The notes: a model not told the origin generated them from the letters alone. A DNA stretch of 64,000 bases from Engraulis encrasicolus (GCF_034702125.1 NC_085861.1:51765295-51829294); one strand, 5' to 3'. Positions 22,712-35,760 are shown, counted from the first letter of the stretch. Numbers and translations: made by a program.

Positions 22712-24435
22712 CACATTGACTAGCAGCGGTGTTTTCAGAATCATGTCCTAGACTCCCAGCGTTCTAAACCATTTTTAGGTGTTTTTGTAGAGTCACAGCA
22801 TATTGTGTGATAGGGCCACCGAAACATGTTATGGCTTGTTTGAAAGGTGAGACTTTCACCTCTTCGTACGTGAAAACCGCGTGTCTATATGTGCTTTCAT
22901 TGCCGAGCTATTGTGAGCTAAACCAAGGCCGGTATCGGGCAAAATCAACATGGAATGGAGATATTGAGGCTTTTATGAATGATGCGCCGTTTCAGAATCT
23001 TCTGCTTTTTCACAGGGTTCAATATGAAATTGGTGTACTAGACGTCTCTCCTGCTCTGCCACCTCCCCCTGCAATTGTATCAACCAATCAAACACATTTT
23101 TCCGCCTCCAGAAGTACATGTTACTTCCTTTTGCACAGTTCAAGTTCCTGCGCAACTAATCTTTGCACACACACGAAACGGGTCTTGTCACACGCAGTAG
23201 GCAAAACATATCCACAAACAGGTCCCTAAAGGCATTTAGTCCAACGTCAACAACAAAATCCGTTAATCGAATGCGTTAATGTATCCGATCCTTGTGTGGG
23301 AAACAGCTGTTGTGCTGTGCCATGCATCCATGCATGCTACTGTTTACATAGCAATCCTAGCTTCGACAGTAGCAGCCAGCTTCTCCTGTTCACTACAGCG
23401 TCAATTTCATCATCATGGGGGTAATAAAAGAACAGAATGAAGAATCCAACTTATCTGGTTGCCGATCAAATCCGAGGTAAGGGTAACAATCCAATCACAG
23501 TTCACAATGTGTAGGATCTGGCCAAGGTTATTTGCATTATCCCCCAGAAGGTGTGTTTGACACGATGTGAAAGTGAAAGTGTTGTCTTCTGTAGCCTTAT
23601 TATTGTGTGTAGCATACTATAAAGCGCCATAGAGTGGACACTGAATGTAGCCTACTGTTTGCCTGGCTCTTGCCCGACCTGTAGTTCCGCACAGCTTTGT
23701 GAGCTCCACTGCTAGGTCTGGGAGCATGTAGCAGGATTCCATTTCTACAGTCAAAAAAAAAAAATCGCAGCATTTATTGCTTCAATATCAACAAATTCTT
23801 TCAAAACCATTTTCTGTTGATCTCTAAAGCGTCAATATGGTCTATAATATGACCTGTGACTCCTCAATGTGAGCTGCCAGTGATATTGAAGTGATAAATG
23901 CTCGGCATTATTTTTTGAGTCCAGAAATTGAATCCTGCCACATGCTCCCAGACCGATGTGTGTGTTTGGAGTGCCACCAGGGGGCTCCAGAGCACACACA
24001 CGGAGGTCTGGTAGGAACCAGGCTAGCCTACTGTAGCAATAAGTAAACAATATACAAACACGATTCTTGTGTTTAAAAAGATGGCAGCATCGCAGACACT
24101 TTGCAAGGTGTACACAGAGAGGGGAAAGGGACGCGACAGTGACATCACCAACGCAGGGGAACAGTTCCGGACAGTAGCTTACAGTTATCAAAAATATTCT
24201 TGGGTTAGCGCCGATCCTGGCGTTGTGATTAAAATGTCCAGATGATGACACAAGCTTTTGACTGCCATATATGTCTGTTCTACTCATCACAGAGCTCCCA
24301 AAATCACACATAATAAGCATTGAAGTGTCTAGTTATGAAAAAAAACAATAAAAACTCAAAAACGTGTTTTCCCGTTTAGGGAGCCAACGTATGGGAAGTA
24401 AAAACGTGTTTTCCCGTGATTTGGTAGCTAATGTG
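22712..24435. mobile_element. piggyBac-like non-autonomous element
   Basis: Both ends sit in TTAA (22708-22711 and 24436-24439) and share an inverted terminal sequence beginning CACATTNRCTANCA. GGTGTTTTC on the left and the GGGAAAACACG motif on the right extend the similarity. TTAA duplication is characteristic of piggyBac. The 140-residue frame at 22807-23229 does not resemble a transposase, so the element looks non-autonomous or degenerate. Confidence 0.55.
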
Positions 24436-24628
24436 TTAACATGGCCTGAGTAAATACAACACCAGACATGAGAGGTAAATGTAATATGATTGATTTGAAT
24501 GCTTTGCAAAACAAGCAGTCTTCGACAAAGATAGGGAGCCAAGGAATGGAATGGGAGCATACCAGGGGAGCTTGATCTGATTTTGAGAAGAACAGGCGTA
24601 CAGAGCAATACACAGATGTGCTACTAAC

Positions 24629-24727
24629 CAGTGATGGTTCCTGCATCTCTGTAGGTGGCGATTGGTTCAGCCGTCCTGGCTAGGGGTGGGACCTCGCTTA
24701 CATACTGCTCCTCACGGTGGGGCGGGG
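24629..24727 (-). CDS. trak1: candidate upstream coding exon of trak1
   Basis: An open segment ending ...EPIATYRDAGTIT stops at a GTTAGT donor after the first base of a codon. Joined to the exon at 8118-8315, that base completes an Asp codon and gives TITDVCNSTDLPEVE; TRAK2 proteins have a similar ...TDVC junction. The acceptor proposed here is CACCTGTGCAG after a C-rich tract, which gives a 99-bp exon with phase 1 at both ends. The reading frame is closed by a TGA about 100 bp further upstream with no ATG in between, so a start codon must lie in another exon, which I could not find. The flank has three CCAAT motifs and CCGCCCC/CACCC boxes on the minus strand, so the segment could instead be promoter DNA. 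The peptide itself is not one I recognise. Confidence 0.4.
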
Positions 24728-25102
24728 CTGCACAGGTGCTGGTGGGGGTGGGGCTGTGAGGGGGCGTGTCAGGGTGGGCGGAGGCTGCGGCAGGGACGAG
24801 CGTCAATGCGGCGGCGTCCAGCTTGGCTGCTTTTCATTGGCTTACGGCAGGTGCCATGGGCGGAGCCTCCACTGTGAACACAGCTCCCAAACCCAGCCTT
24901 GATTGGAGGAGTTCCAGATGTGAAGACGAGGCGCACCGATGCAATGTCTGGAACAGAGCACAGGAATAGGTCAAGGTCACACATTATGCCCCATCAAAGT
25001 CAATTTGCACAAGAAACAGTCGAGACAAACACAAAAAACACTGTGGCACAGAGATTAAAATCACTGCACATAGACAGGGAATTATTAGTTAATCCTATAC
25101 TT

Positions 25103-25291
25103 TTGCTGGTACCTTATGTATGGAATAGCATACGACGAGGTGTCCCGATATCAAGGGAAATAATGGACGAGGCGGAGCGTTCCAAACAGCCCGACGGCGC
25201 AGCCGAAGGGCTGTTCGCTTCGCCAAGTCCATTTTCCCTTGATATCAGGACACCTCGAAGGCCGCTATTCCGCTTATCATCCGGTTACCAG
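25103..25291. repeat. 190-bp near-palindrome
   Basis: Arms of about 85-95 nt run from TGCTGGTACC to a centre near AGCCCGACGGCGCAGCCGAA. They are most conserved over GAGGTGTCC and GATATCAAGGGAAA. It could be a foldback MITE; no TSD was resolved. Confidence 0.8.
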
Positions 25292-25439
25292 CATTTAAGT
25301 ATTAATTTATTAATATGTTGATCTAAGACTTCGTGAGAAAGTAGATTCACCACTGCGCTTGGTACATTGCCATGGGCACCACTTCCTAATCTAGTGAGAC
25401 GCGCCTCTATCGGAGGCATGTAAGGACGCGCGCAGAATG

Positions 25440-25562
25440 TTGGTGACTTGACAACCAAATGCGATAGAATTGACGACTGGGTTTTTGACTTGACAACCAG
25501 ATGCGATAGAACTAACGACGCGTTCTTGACTAGACAACCAGATGCGATAGAACTAGTAACGC
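25440..25562. repeat. three tandem units of about 45 bp
   Basis: The units share GACAACCAGATGCGATAGAA and begin at about 25446, 25490 and 25532, just right of the palindrome. Confidence 0.85.
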
Positions 25563-26896
25563 CACTTCGCCAGAAAGTTAGAGAAGAAGCAACTTGGACG
25601 CCCGCACGTCCGCATGACATCATAGGTGTCCTGGTACTGGGGAATAAAGGACACCTGCTCAGCCAATCAGAAGACGTTGCGTCTGCTCACTGGGTGATAA
25701 AACCAGGTGCAGTGCTTGAATACCATACCATCAGCTCATATCATTGACAAAATGCATTTAATGAACTCAAGAGATTTAAATCCTTTCAAGCCTTTTTCAA
25801 AATAGGATCCCCCCCTTGGCCAAATGCCACAATGCAGCCAGAATTTAATCCCTCACTTCATAGGGAACAACCAAAATATAATGGTGCACAACCTGCAAAA
25901 TGACTACTGTAACAGTCCTCTCAGATTTCCTCATTTCCTGCTGGTTTAGAGAGTGAAGTGGGTCTGAGACTGAGTGCAGGTCAGGTCATTAAAGATACAT
26001 GACTTCAGGGGATCAGTCAGTCAATGTGGGGGACACCATTAGGTCACTTGATGCCTGCCATACACACACAGCAAAGTTCATAGTACCTCGTTCAGGGAAG
26101 GTGAAGAAGGTTAGGGAGTATATTGGCTTTCAGGTTAACACCACAGACCATCCAGATCATAACTTTTAACGCATAACTTAAAACTGGTAAAATGTTCAAC
26201 AAAGATACCCACAAAAATCTACCACAAAGACAAAATCAATTGTTAATCAAATAAAAAACAGTATTATAAAACTTTAAGGACAACCAGAAATCATATCGTC
26301 CCGGAAAAAAGATACAAAAAGACTTTGATTGTGCTTTGCTACCGTCAGAAGCAGAGGCAGGTGCACCAAACTCTGTGGTACTAAAAAGGTCAATGAACAA
26401 CCCAAATTCTCATCACATCATGATCCAGTTTGTTAAAGATACTTTTGAAGGGATACTCTGCAAAGCATTGCTACATTGCCTCTTGTCAAATAAAGAGAAA
26501 CGGACAAAAAAATCTGCTTGACTCGCTGCTGCTTCACAAAAACAATCAGCACAATTTAACACTCAAGACAGCGGTAAGAATCCATTCAGTGCAAGTGAAA
26601 GCAAAGTGCATCAATTGCTACCCTCTGCCATTAAACAGTGACCTTGACTCTCCCTTGCACTCTGGTGGTACTGTAGGCTGTTGGGCGAGTGCAGCACTAA
26701 TACGCCAGTGGCAAATTGACTGGCTTACATAATGCATAAGCCACAGGCCAAGCACAAAGGCATTGAAGGCCCTGGCAGGTCAGGCCTGCAGCAGATGGCC
26801 TCCAGGGGTCACGGTGGGCCACCGCCAGCTGAAGAGGTCAAGAGCAGTCGGGGCTGCGGTGACAATGCAACGCTTCACCTCCACCACACAGAGTGC
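25563..26896. other. no gene seen
   Basis: No exon, RNA gene or bounded element was recognised. Confidence 0.45.
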
Positions 26897-27270
26897 TAGC
26901 GGTGTGCAAAAAAATGTTATGACGATTTTCATGATATAAGCTTACTACATCGATTCATCACAATCGATTATTTAATAATAATACATTTGAATTTGCCATT
27001 AGTCCATTTTGTTCAGTAGAGAGAGCAGGTAATATTTCTGTTGTAATGGAAGCTCTCTCCCAGATGCTAAAATGCTTAATAAAATGAACTGACTTATGAA
27101 TTCTACACGGCAACTGACAAATAAGCTGTATTTTTACACATTCACTTAAGTAAATATCGCAATGCATCGTGATAGTACATTAATTGCAATGCATTGTGAT
27201 AGAATCGCATCAGGGCATGTGTATTGTGATGCACATTGAATAGTGAATCCTTTGCCAATACCCACCCCTA
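26897..27270. mobile_element. hAT-like MITE, 374 bp, degenerate
   Basis: The right end CAATACCCACCCCTA is typical; the left end TAGCGGTGTGCAAAA is its mutated counterpart. Flanks CAGAGTGC and CGTAGTGC look like an 8-bp TSD with two differences. The interior carries ATCGATT/TGCATCG motifs. Confidence 0.7.
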
Positions 27271-27464
27271 CGTAGTGCTGTCTGTTTAGGCTGTATGTCT
27301 AGGAGGTAAACAAAGGGCTCATGGGTTGGCTGGCATCGCCGTGGCAACATGCCCCTCAAACCAAGGCAAGTGAATGGGCTAAACTGAACTAAACTAAACT
27401 AGATGGCTCCAGGGTCACACTAGGTCCCCACCGGCAGCAAGAGGAGCTAAGGAGCTCCACGTCT

Positions 27465-27770
27465 ACCTAATAGATATGGTAAAAATCATGATCATGATTA
27501 TTTCTGTCAATACTGAAAATAATACACGATTATTTTAAATGATTCCTTACTTAGTCACACACGATATTTATTTCAGCATTTCTCTTTCGAAAGTGATCAT
27601 GAAAGACACACAAGACTTTAAACTAATTTTTCATTGCTACCTGAAAGGAAGTGACACACTTGACCTGTTTGTGTACTTCACTTTACACATGTAGTAAATA
27701 TTTGGCAAATAACCATTTTTTTAATCTGGATTAGCCTGATCATGATTAAATTGATCTATTGCACAGCCTT
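27465..27770. mobile_element. hAT-like MITE fragment
   Basis: Subterminal ATCATGATCATGATTA on the left mirrors CTGATCATGATTAAATTGAT on the right. The right end, read on the minus strand, begins TAAGGCTGTGCAATAGATC, a common fish hAT terminus. The left terminus is diverged and the TSD unclear. Confidence 0.55.
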
Positions 27771-28541
27771 AACTTCCACTTTATAGAGTGTTGCTGGTTT
27801 GTTTACCTCTCCAGCCTGAAGTGTGGATGGGAAAGGCCAGTCACCCCCGGAGAGCCAAGATCATATCACAGAGGGAGAGAACAGGTCAGCTGACCCAGGG
27901 CAGAACGCTTGAGGCAAAATAGCGGTGGGGAGGACGCAGACGGCAAAGCCCTGTCTAAATACGGCTCTGAATCAAGCAGGGACTGTTTCATCAACAGAGT
28001 ATGTTCAAAGTTGAAAATGGGAACAAGGCGTGGCAAAAGACAGGGCAAAGGGAAAAAGATTGAATGAGGTGTGTTATCATGAGGCCACATGGTAGCAGCT
28101 GAATTTGACTGGGTTTTTTGTCACGAAGAGTGGAAAATACGTTACTAATGTTTCTCCATCGACTCATAGCTCTATTTTCTTCCACTGTAACCAGAGCAAC
28201 AGCCGGTGCTCAATGGTGCATGCACAATTAATCAGCTAGACAAAAACAAACTGTCTGCCCTATTTTACGATTTAAAACTCACAAACAGCAACACAATTTC
28301 AACAAGGATCTGGGGGAAAAGTAGGCTACGGTAGAGATGCCTGAAAGAGTTGCCCAGATGGTTGCTGTGAGGTGAGGGTGATAAGGGCTCTGATTTGCTC
28401 TCGACAGCAACCTTATAATTTGCTTTCCAAGAAACCCATACGGAGACATCTTCCAGTAGAGGGAAGCACAACAACAATCAATAGATTTTAACGTGCGAGA
28501 GTCTACAATACTTAGTTAATTGTAGCCCTCGAGAACGTTTC
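27771..28541. other. no gene seen
   Basis: No recognisable feature on either strand. Confidence 0.4.
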
Positions 28542-28689
28542 AGAAGAGAAGAGAAGAGAAGAGAAGAGAAGAGAAGAGAAGAGAAGTGAAGAGAAGAGAA
28601 GAGAAGAGAAGAGAAGAGAAGAGAAGAGAAGAGAAGAGAAGAGAAGAGAAGAGAAGAGAAGAGAAGAGAAGAGAAGAGAAGAGAAGAGA
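28542..28689. repeat. (AGAAG)n pentanucleotide microsatellite
   Basis: About 29 copies of the pentamer AGAAG/GAGAA with one G-to-T interruption near 28587. Confidence 0.99.
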
Positions 28690-30793
28690 CCGACTGACTC
28701 AGCTCAGTGCTCCATTACCTTTAGCAGATGCTTTTATCTGAAGAGACACCCAACAATGGACACCCGTAGGCCAAGGCAGCAACATAGCCAATGTGTGGGT
28801 AGAGTGCATAATTCACAAGCAAAACAAGATTAGCACAGGTGAGTAGGGTTAGACAGCTATGAAGGGAAACCTCATAGAATGTCTTCACACACGTTTTAAA
28901 GGTTGAGAGATCATTACTGCCAGCTTGAGAAAAGTTTGCTCAGAGAATAGTTTAATGCTCCTGACTACTACCACCACTCCCTGCCTGCTCAGCCTTTCCA
29001 TCACTCTGCAAGGTTTCAAACACTTCCTGTCCTGACAGCTGCCATGGGTGAGGTCCACCCTCTTCTACTCTGACCACCATCAACATGCCACGGGCGTCTC
29101 AACTAGGCTACTCCACCACAGAGCATTACATGATGATTAGGTGGTTAATACAAATAGAGAGAACACACATTCACACGGACTAGCAAGCTTTCCATTTGCA
29201 TTGCTTCATTATTGACATTGAGCATGCTACAACCTTAACACCAGCGGATTACAAGATAGTAAGTATGCATAGGATATAATATAATAAGATAGTATGCACA
29301 TGCACATGGGACACAAAAAAAGACAGTTAACTTGACCATGTTTCTTAAGTTCAACCTTGTGGTGCTGGTCTCAAAAATATATCATGAATCTGTCAGAGGC
29401 TGGAATCTCTCACATTGGTATGAAAATTAATTTACAGAATCATATACCGAGACCACCATGGTCTGCACTTCATGTGTGTGGCAAGTCACATGTTCAGCTC
29501 ATGAGGAGCTACAGGGAGATGAGGTAGAGGGAGGTCTTAGTCATCTGACAAAGTAAAAAAACTCAAACACAAACATTTACACACATGCTTTTTGTGTGAA
29601 TGTACGTATGTGGCTGGGATCTGAGTGGGTATACAAAGTTTTAGCTAACTTAATTATTGTTTGCCGAGCAATGACTGCTTGATTTCATTGTACTGGTTAC
29701 AAGTAAAGGGCATCGTCAATGATGAATGTAGCCATGAAATAACTGGCCTGACCTTGCTGTCCGTAAGCCTCCCCTCGATTCTCATTTCCCTCCACATTAC
29801 TCTACTAATAGTTGGCCTGGGTCAAGTCCTCTGGGGTGAAATGACATTGTGTTACTTACCAGACAACAAAACTAATCAGCGAATGTGGGAGGGGCAATTG
29901 AGGGAGGTGACGCATTACATTTACTGTATGTTACTGACTGGGTAAATCCAAAATTTTCAAATTTCAACAGAGCTCACCCTTGCCTCTTGGGATCAGTTCC
30001 AGACATGCTAAGACAAAGCTAGCAATAACCCATGTAGACCAACATCAACAGTATTAATGAACCGAAACGCACTGCTCTCCGCCAGTAACAAAGGTGGAAT
30101 TATGGTTAAGCACAAAGCTGAAACCACTTAAAGCCCCTAAAGCCATTGCTTCGGTGCCAGCAGCATTGGTTTCAACACGGGTGATGCAGCAAAGGTTCAA
30201 GATTTCATCATTACACGTGCAGAGATTACCCGCTTGCATTATTATCGTATAATCTCCCATTAAGGCCTCTTAGCCTACTGACCTCTGAACTGGTGCATTT
30301 TCCACGTGTGTAAATTTCTCCTTGCCTAAAAACCTGAGATTAACTCCATCTAGGCTAGACTATGTAATCCCCAAGGATGTGACTTACAGTAATCAAAACT
30401 ACAGAGGCTGAACAATAACTCATAGTTGATGTGGATAACAACCAATGATGCCAGTGACACCATTGATGTCTAGAATGTCCCAAATGCAATCAGCATGCTG
30501 TTTGAAGCACGCATCTGTGTTTTTAAATAGGCTTCATCTAAAGTTTTCACTGGACAACTCACATTCATGCTAAAACGTTTGTAGGCATGTTCCCTTGACA
30601 CTTAAATCACATTCTAAAAATAAGCAGCAACAAAAAGAACGTATAACTCATATGGTAAAGAAAAAGCAGATACACACCCCTCCCTCTCCCTTTGGCTGCT
30701 TGAGTAAAGGACTATAAAAGGTTCTTAGAGCCACACAGGAAGTTACATCAAGCTTAAAAGTCTCCTGGGGGAATAGGCACAAAGACAGGACAT
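28690..30793. other. no gene seen
   Basis: Unique-looking sequence without recognisable exons or elements. Confidence 0.45.
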
Positions 30794-30922
<129 letters not shown>

Positions 30923-31492
30923 GAACAGTGGTAGAAGGAGCATGACTGGAAGCCCACTAAGAAATCATTTTATAGTCCAATGGAAAATTATGATTTGACA
31001 GCAGAAGTCTTTTATAGGACTAGTTCTTGTATACCCTACTATTTAAACTACTGATCCATTTGTTAACATTTCCTCCACCCAGAGGTTTAGTAGGCCAACC
31101 GCATATGCAGGACCTTCTTATTTCATGTGTCTAGGGCATTTCAACATATCACAATAGACCTGAAAGGATATTTTCACAAACTCACATGTAGTTGTAATAC
31201 AATACAATAACAAATGAATTAACAAATTAGACTGCAGGTCTCCTGGACTGGTGCTTATCAAGCGTTCAAGGTTAAAGGTAGACAGTTTATTGCCCATGTA
31301 AATCAACAGTCTTCAATAAATGCCAATAAAACCTGTTTTGAACTAGGTCCAAGTTTTTGATTTACAGTCTCCAGCAGTAACTTAAATGAAAGGGAAAGGA
31401 CCTTTGATGTGTGCGCTTAAAACAGTTACATTGTGCCTGTTAATCAGTATCCTATTGTGTGAACAACATTTAATGAGCCTATTGTTTCAAAG

Positions 31493-31871
31493 TAGGGATG
31501 CACAGATACCGATACTGGTATCGGCACCCAATACTGCTCATTATACTCATACTCGTACTCGTCAAGCACTTGCCGATACCAGGAACGATACTGCTATTAC
31601 ACAAAACAATGCAAAATCTTGTCACGTTCTGTGGACTTGAAAGCAGCATGGAAAAAAGTGCCACTTCATACATTTACTAAAATTTAAATCTACATGGAAA
31701 TGGACAATAAAAATATCACAGGTGGAAAAAACAAGGCCATGCATTTATTTTCATTGTATTTTGGTGGTAATAGGTATCGGTATCGGTACTCGGTAGCCTA
31801 TCGGCAAGTACACACATTAATGTACTAGTACCTGTATCGGTTTTCAAAAAAGTGGTATCGGTGCATCCCTA
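31493..31871. mobile_element. hAT-like MITE, 379 bp
   Basis: TIRs TAGGGATGCACAGATACCGA and GGTATCGGTGCATCCCTA enclose many ATACCGATAC/GTATCGGTA subterminal motifs. Flanks TTTCAAAG and TTTCAATA are a near-match 8-bp TSD. Confidence 0.88.
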
Positions 31872-31879
31872 TTTCAATA

Positions 31880-33790
31880 AAACCATTATCTGTGGTCAGG
31901 GTACCGAAATATTACTTAAAACATCATTGTACTCTAAATGTCTAAGAGTAGGCTGTTCTGAAATACATTTAGAGAGTGTGACCTTTTGTTTTGAGCCTAA
32001 AAGACATGTTTCAGTGAACCAGCAACAAAATACATTTTGAGGTGTGTCATTTCAACACTTTCAAAATCGAATTGAACACTTAACATTGCTGATTCAACAC
32101 TGCACTACTAACTATGTACCAACTAACCAGCTACACACTGCACAGAGATCACCCAAACCAATCAGAAAATGAATCCGCCCAGCTATAGATTCATCACATC
32201 ATAAGGATGCCAATCTCAGTAGATAGAGGAAGGCCCACAGTTCAATTTGAGATTTAACAACCCGTTGAGAAACACTACTCTATAATGTGCCTTTCCATTT
32301 CTAACATACTGCAAAACTATTACAGTTTATCCTTGGCCATAACCTGGAGCTATGGAAGGAGTCGTGTGACATTTACAGCTTTGGCACACATCATACTGCA
32401 GGTCTGTACAGTAGGTGCAAAGACCATTACCAGGGCTGCTGTGGTGTAGCAAGGTACAAGGTGCAAGGTGTCCTCACATCTGGAGATAACAACCTCTCCG
32501 TTTCTGTGCTTACTGTCACCTTGTTTGGTCTTTATTTTTGAGCAGGTGAAGTTTGCCTGATGTGCTTTGAAGCATTAGCATTAGTCATGCTAGTCTTTCT
32601 AATCACATGGGAACGAGATTCTCCAACAGACAGTACTCTATAAATCCACCCGACTTTATGGAGAGCATAACTGGGCATTAACATGGGGGCTTTTCTTTTA
32701 CCCTCAGTTTTCAAATTATTTAGCAAATATGTAACTGAAGTGTCATTTACACAGTTCTATTGCACATTGGAGCATACCATTTGCTGTCAGTCTTTCCAAA
32801 CTTTTCATCATCCAGCAGTGATTCCAACTTGAGTATTGATTTGAGCTCTGTGTTTGAGGGGTTCAGTACTTTGGGGTATGAGCAGCAGACTTGAAACATC
32901 TTGGTGACATTCAGTGACCTGGTACAAACCACCTCCTAAGTCTCCACAACTAATCACAGCAGACCTCTAGGCATCAATCAGTATAATGTATAAATCTTAT
33001 GGACAACTAATCTCTAAAATACACAATATAATATTATAACGTGCTTGTATTGCCACCTCACACTGCGTAATCTCAGCAGTAAGCTATGATGGCTCACAGT
33101 GGTCACACGAGGTAATGTGGAGCATTGACAACAAGTAGCGGAAGAGAACAGGAAACAGCCCCAAAGCAGCTTTGAGAAGCACATTTAAAGGGAATTCGTT
33201 AAGAGCAAGCATCATGACAAAATAATACTGCTGCAAGACCCCAGAACAGCCTTACGTCATCATTAAATGATGAATTGAACAAAATTAAAATGTTATGTCC
33301 AATAATTTGCACCGTCTTCATACTGACACAGTTGAGCATGTGGTCGAATGCATTTAGGCCTGCCTTTTCTTACTCAAAGACATTGACGGCCTTGTAATGG
33401 TGGACTTCTCCACAGTCACAGATTGAACCAGCTCCTGATAATAACAATAATTTTAACATTGTTGGCATGAGCCTAATGTTAGTAAGGTTAGCATATAAGT
33501 GGGCTCACTGTCTGTAGCCTCCAATCCAGGAGCCTAAATCAGGGCCAATCAAACACATTATACTACATAAACATATACTTCACACACAAAACAAAGGCCT
33601 GGAGTTCACCAGTATTCTGCAACTTACATCAAGCCATTTAAGACCTTTGACTGTCACTGCGTGTGGCGGTGGACTGACTCAGTGAACACTGCCTAAAGCT
33701 GAGTAAAACCGGATGTTGAATGAATTTTGAGCTGTCAAAATCTACTAGCTGCAGCTTACTTCTGCTTTCCCTGGGCTTAAGTAACTCTTC
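31880..33790. other. no gene seen
   Basis: No recognisable exon or element. Open frames at 32532-32932 on the minus strand lack splice context and similarity I could recognise. Confidence 0.4.
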
Positions 33791-33796
33791 CGTTCA

Positions 33797-34748
33797 TGGG
33801 TGGTTGACGTTTAAGGGCGTAACACAATAATAAAAAAAGTCAGTCGAATTCTTGAAAAAAATTGATGTAAAAAATTGGAATAAAATAAAGCACTTAGTGG
33901 TCGGTGGAATTTCGCCTATCGACCTTTGTCATTTTTGGGAAAATGTGTCCTGCATCAACACATTGCATAGGCATGTCACACCGCAGGAAAATGAAGTCAC
34001 ACCACAGGAAATTCACTGCATTATGGCCATTTTAATCCTTTTGTATACATGACTGACATCTGAGCTCATGCTAACTTGATAATTATATTGTGTTTAATAT
34101 TAATCTGTTTTCATTTATAAAAAAACTTTTTTTCCTTCTATAAGAGCAGTCACACCACAGGACACCATAAAATGAACCTAAGCATTGTGTGACAGAAACA
34201 TTAAAATATGAAGACATATTAAGAGGTTAATAGTCACCTTAAACTTCCACAGCACTCTCCAATAACTGAGGTACTGACTTGTTAGGAGCCAGTCTTTAAG
34301 ACCCATGTAATTGCCCTTGCAGCTGCCTGTTCACAAACATTGACACATGTCACCCCACAGGACGCAATTTTTGTTACGAAATTGAACTTGTAGTTAATAT
34401 TACTGTCTTGAGTTTTTTTCACATTCGCATATCTTAATAAAGTTAATATTTATGCAATTATGCCAAATACTTCATACATTATTCAAAATGTTGTTGGTTA
34501 ATGTATATATATATATATATATTATATTCCAGGTTTCATTAATGTTAGTCACAACGCAGGATATTTGACATATAAACCTTTACATGAATCTTAACAAAAA
34601 TGTTTCTTCTCATCTAAGACTAATATGAAACATAATGTACCACATCTTCTTTCATTGACATTTGTTTTTTAAAGAAAAATAACAGTTTTGTAGGTTTTTA
34701 ACCAATGCTACGAAAAATAAAACAAGGTGTCACGTCATCCACCTTCAT
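33797..34748. mobile_element. candidate inverted-repeat element with periodic GTCACACCACAGGA motif
   Basis: The left end GGGTGGTTGACGT and the right end ACGTCATCCACC (plus strand) are inverted partners. Inside, variants of GTCACACCRCAGGA occur at 33975, 33996, 34149, 34349 and 34548. It is AT-rich with a short (AT)n near 34507. Classification is unknown and no TSD was fixed. Confidence 0.5.
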
Positions 34749-35290
34749 ACACTTGCAACAACCAAACTGTTCCAACTCAGTGGATAAGTTTGGTTCTGTA
34801 AGGAGGTGGAGCCCTTCTGTACTCAGTTGTCAACATTGTGCTAAAATAATAAATACAAGATAATAACAAATACAAGATAAGATCAGTTGTCCTGAACACT
34901 GGAATATGTAGGCCTATAGGGTGCACTACACAGTGTACAATGGAGTGACTGACATAATGCGTCACCAATCTTGAGCTCAAATCAATCGAGTGTAAAAAGC
35001 ATGTGGCATAAAGTTAGTGCTGTTAAATGCGATTTTCAAGGAATATGGGACACCCATATTGTCCTACAGAGGCAAAGTGCAGTAACTACATATTTTGTCA
35101 ACATGGAATTGACTGAAAATGGTCCTCATTACACCTCCTTTATCTTGGGACAAAGTCTTATGGTCCAAAAGTGTCACATTTTAGAGATATTGCTATGTCA
35201 AATTTGCAGTATCTACACTATCCAACCTAATAGCTGAGCAGTAGATGAAGACAAGGGTCCCTCCACATGGAGGCAAAGCTGCCATTGTAG
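34749..35290. other. no gene seen
   Basis: No recognisable feature. Confidence 0.4.
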
Positions 35291-35760
35291 GTGTAACGAA
35301 TGCCAACTAGCAGAGTTTGGCGTAGAACTTAAGTGAACCTCCCTCTCGAAGTCTCAGTATCGGCAGCACTGAGCCATCTGCCTGGACCTTCAGCTTGACG
35401 GTATTGTGCTGTGCCTCCCATGCCCGAACTGGAGCGTTGTCTGGTAGGTTGCGGGTTCGAACACAGACTGGCTAACTAGCACAGGATCATCTCACACTGG
35501 GGTCTTAGACCAGGGATGGGAGTTACAGTAGGTTTATGGGGGTGAGTGTAACTGATGCCAACAAGCAGAGTTTGGCATAGAAAGTTAGTAAACCTCCTTC
35601 CCGAAACCTTGTACAGTATCAGTAGCAATGAGCTATCGGTCTGGACCTTCAGCTCTGTGGTATTGTGCTGTGCCTCCCATGCCCAGACTGGATGATTGAC
35701 TGGTAGGTCACCGGTTCAAGCCCCATCGTGCCAAACTAGCGCAGAGTACCTCAGTTACAT
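35291..35760 (+). repeat. two tandem copies of a SINE-like unit, 255-bp period
   Basis: The units start with GTGTAACNGATGCCAAC at 35291 and 35546. Each contains a pol III B-box-like motif, GGGTTCGAAC near 35453 and CGGTTCAAGCC near 35712. Similarity continues through TATTGTGCTGTGCCTCCCAT. The second unit leads into the (CA)n tract. Confidence 0.75.

Noticed and set aside
22807..23229. 140-residue frame in the piggyBac-like element
   Set aside because: Lacks any piggyBac transposase motif that I can recognise.
32532..32932. Minus-strand exons of a second gene
   Set aside because: No splice-site pair or recognisable protein similarity.
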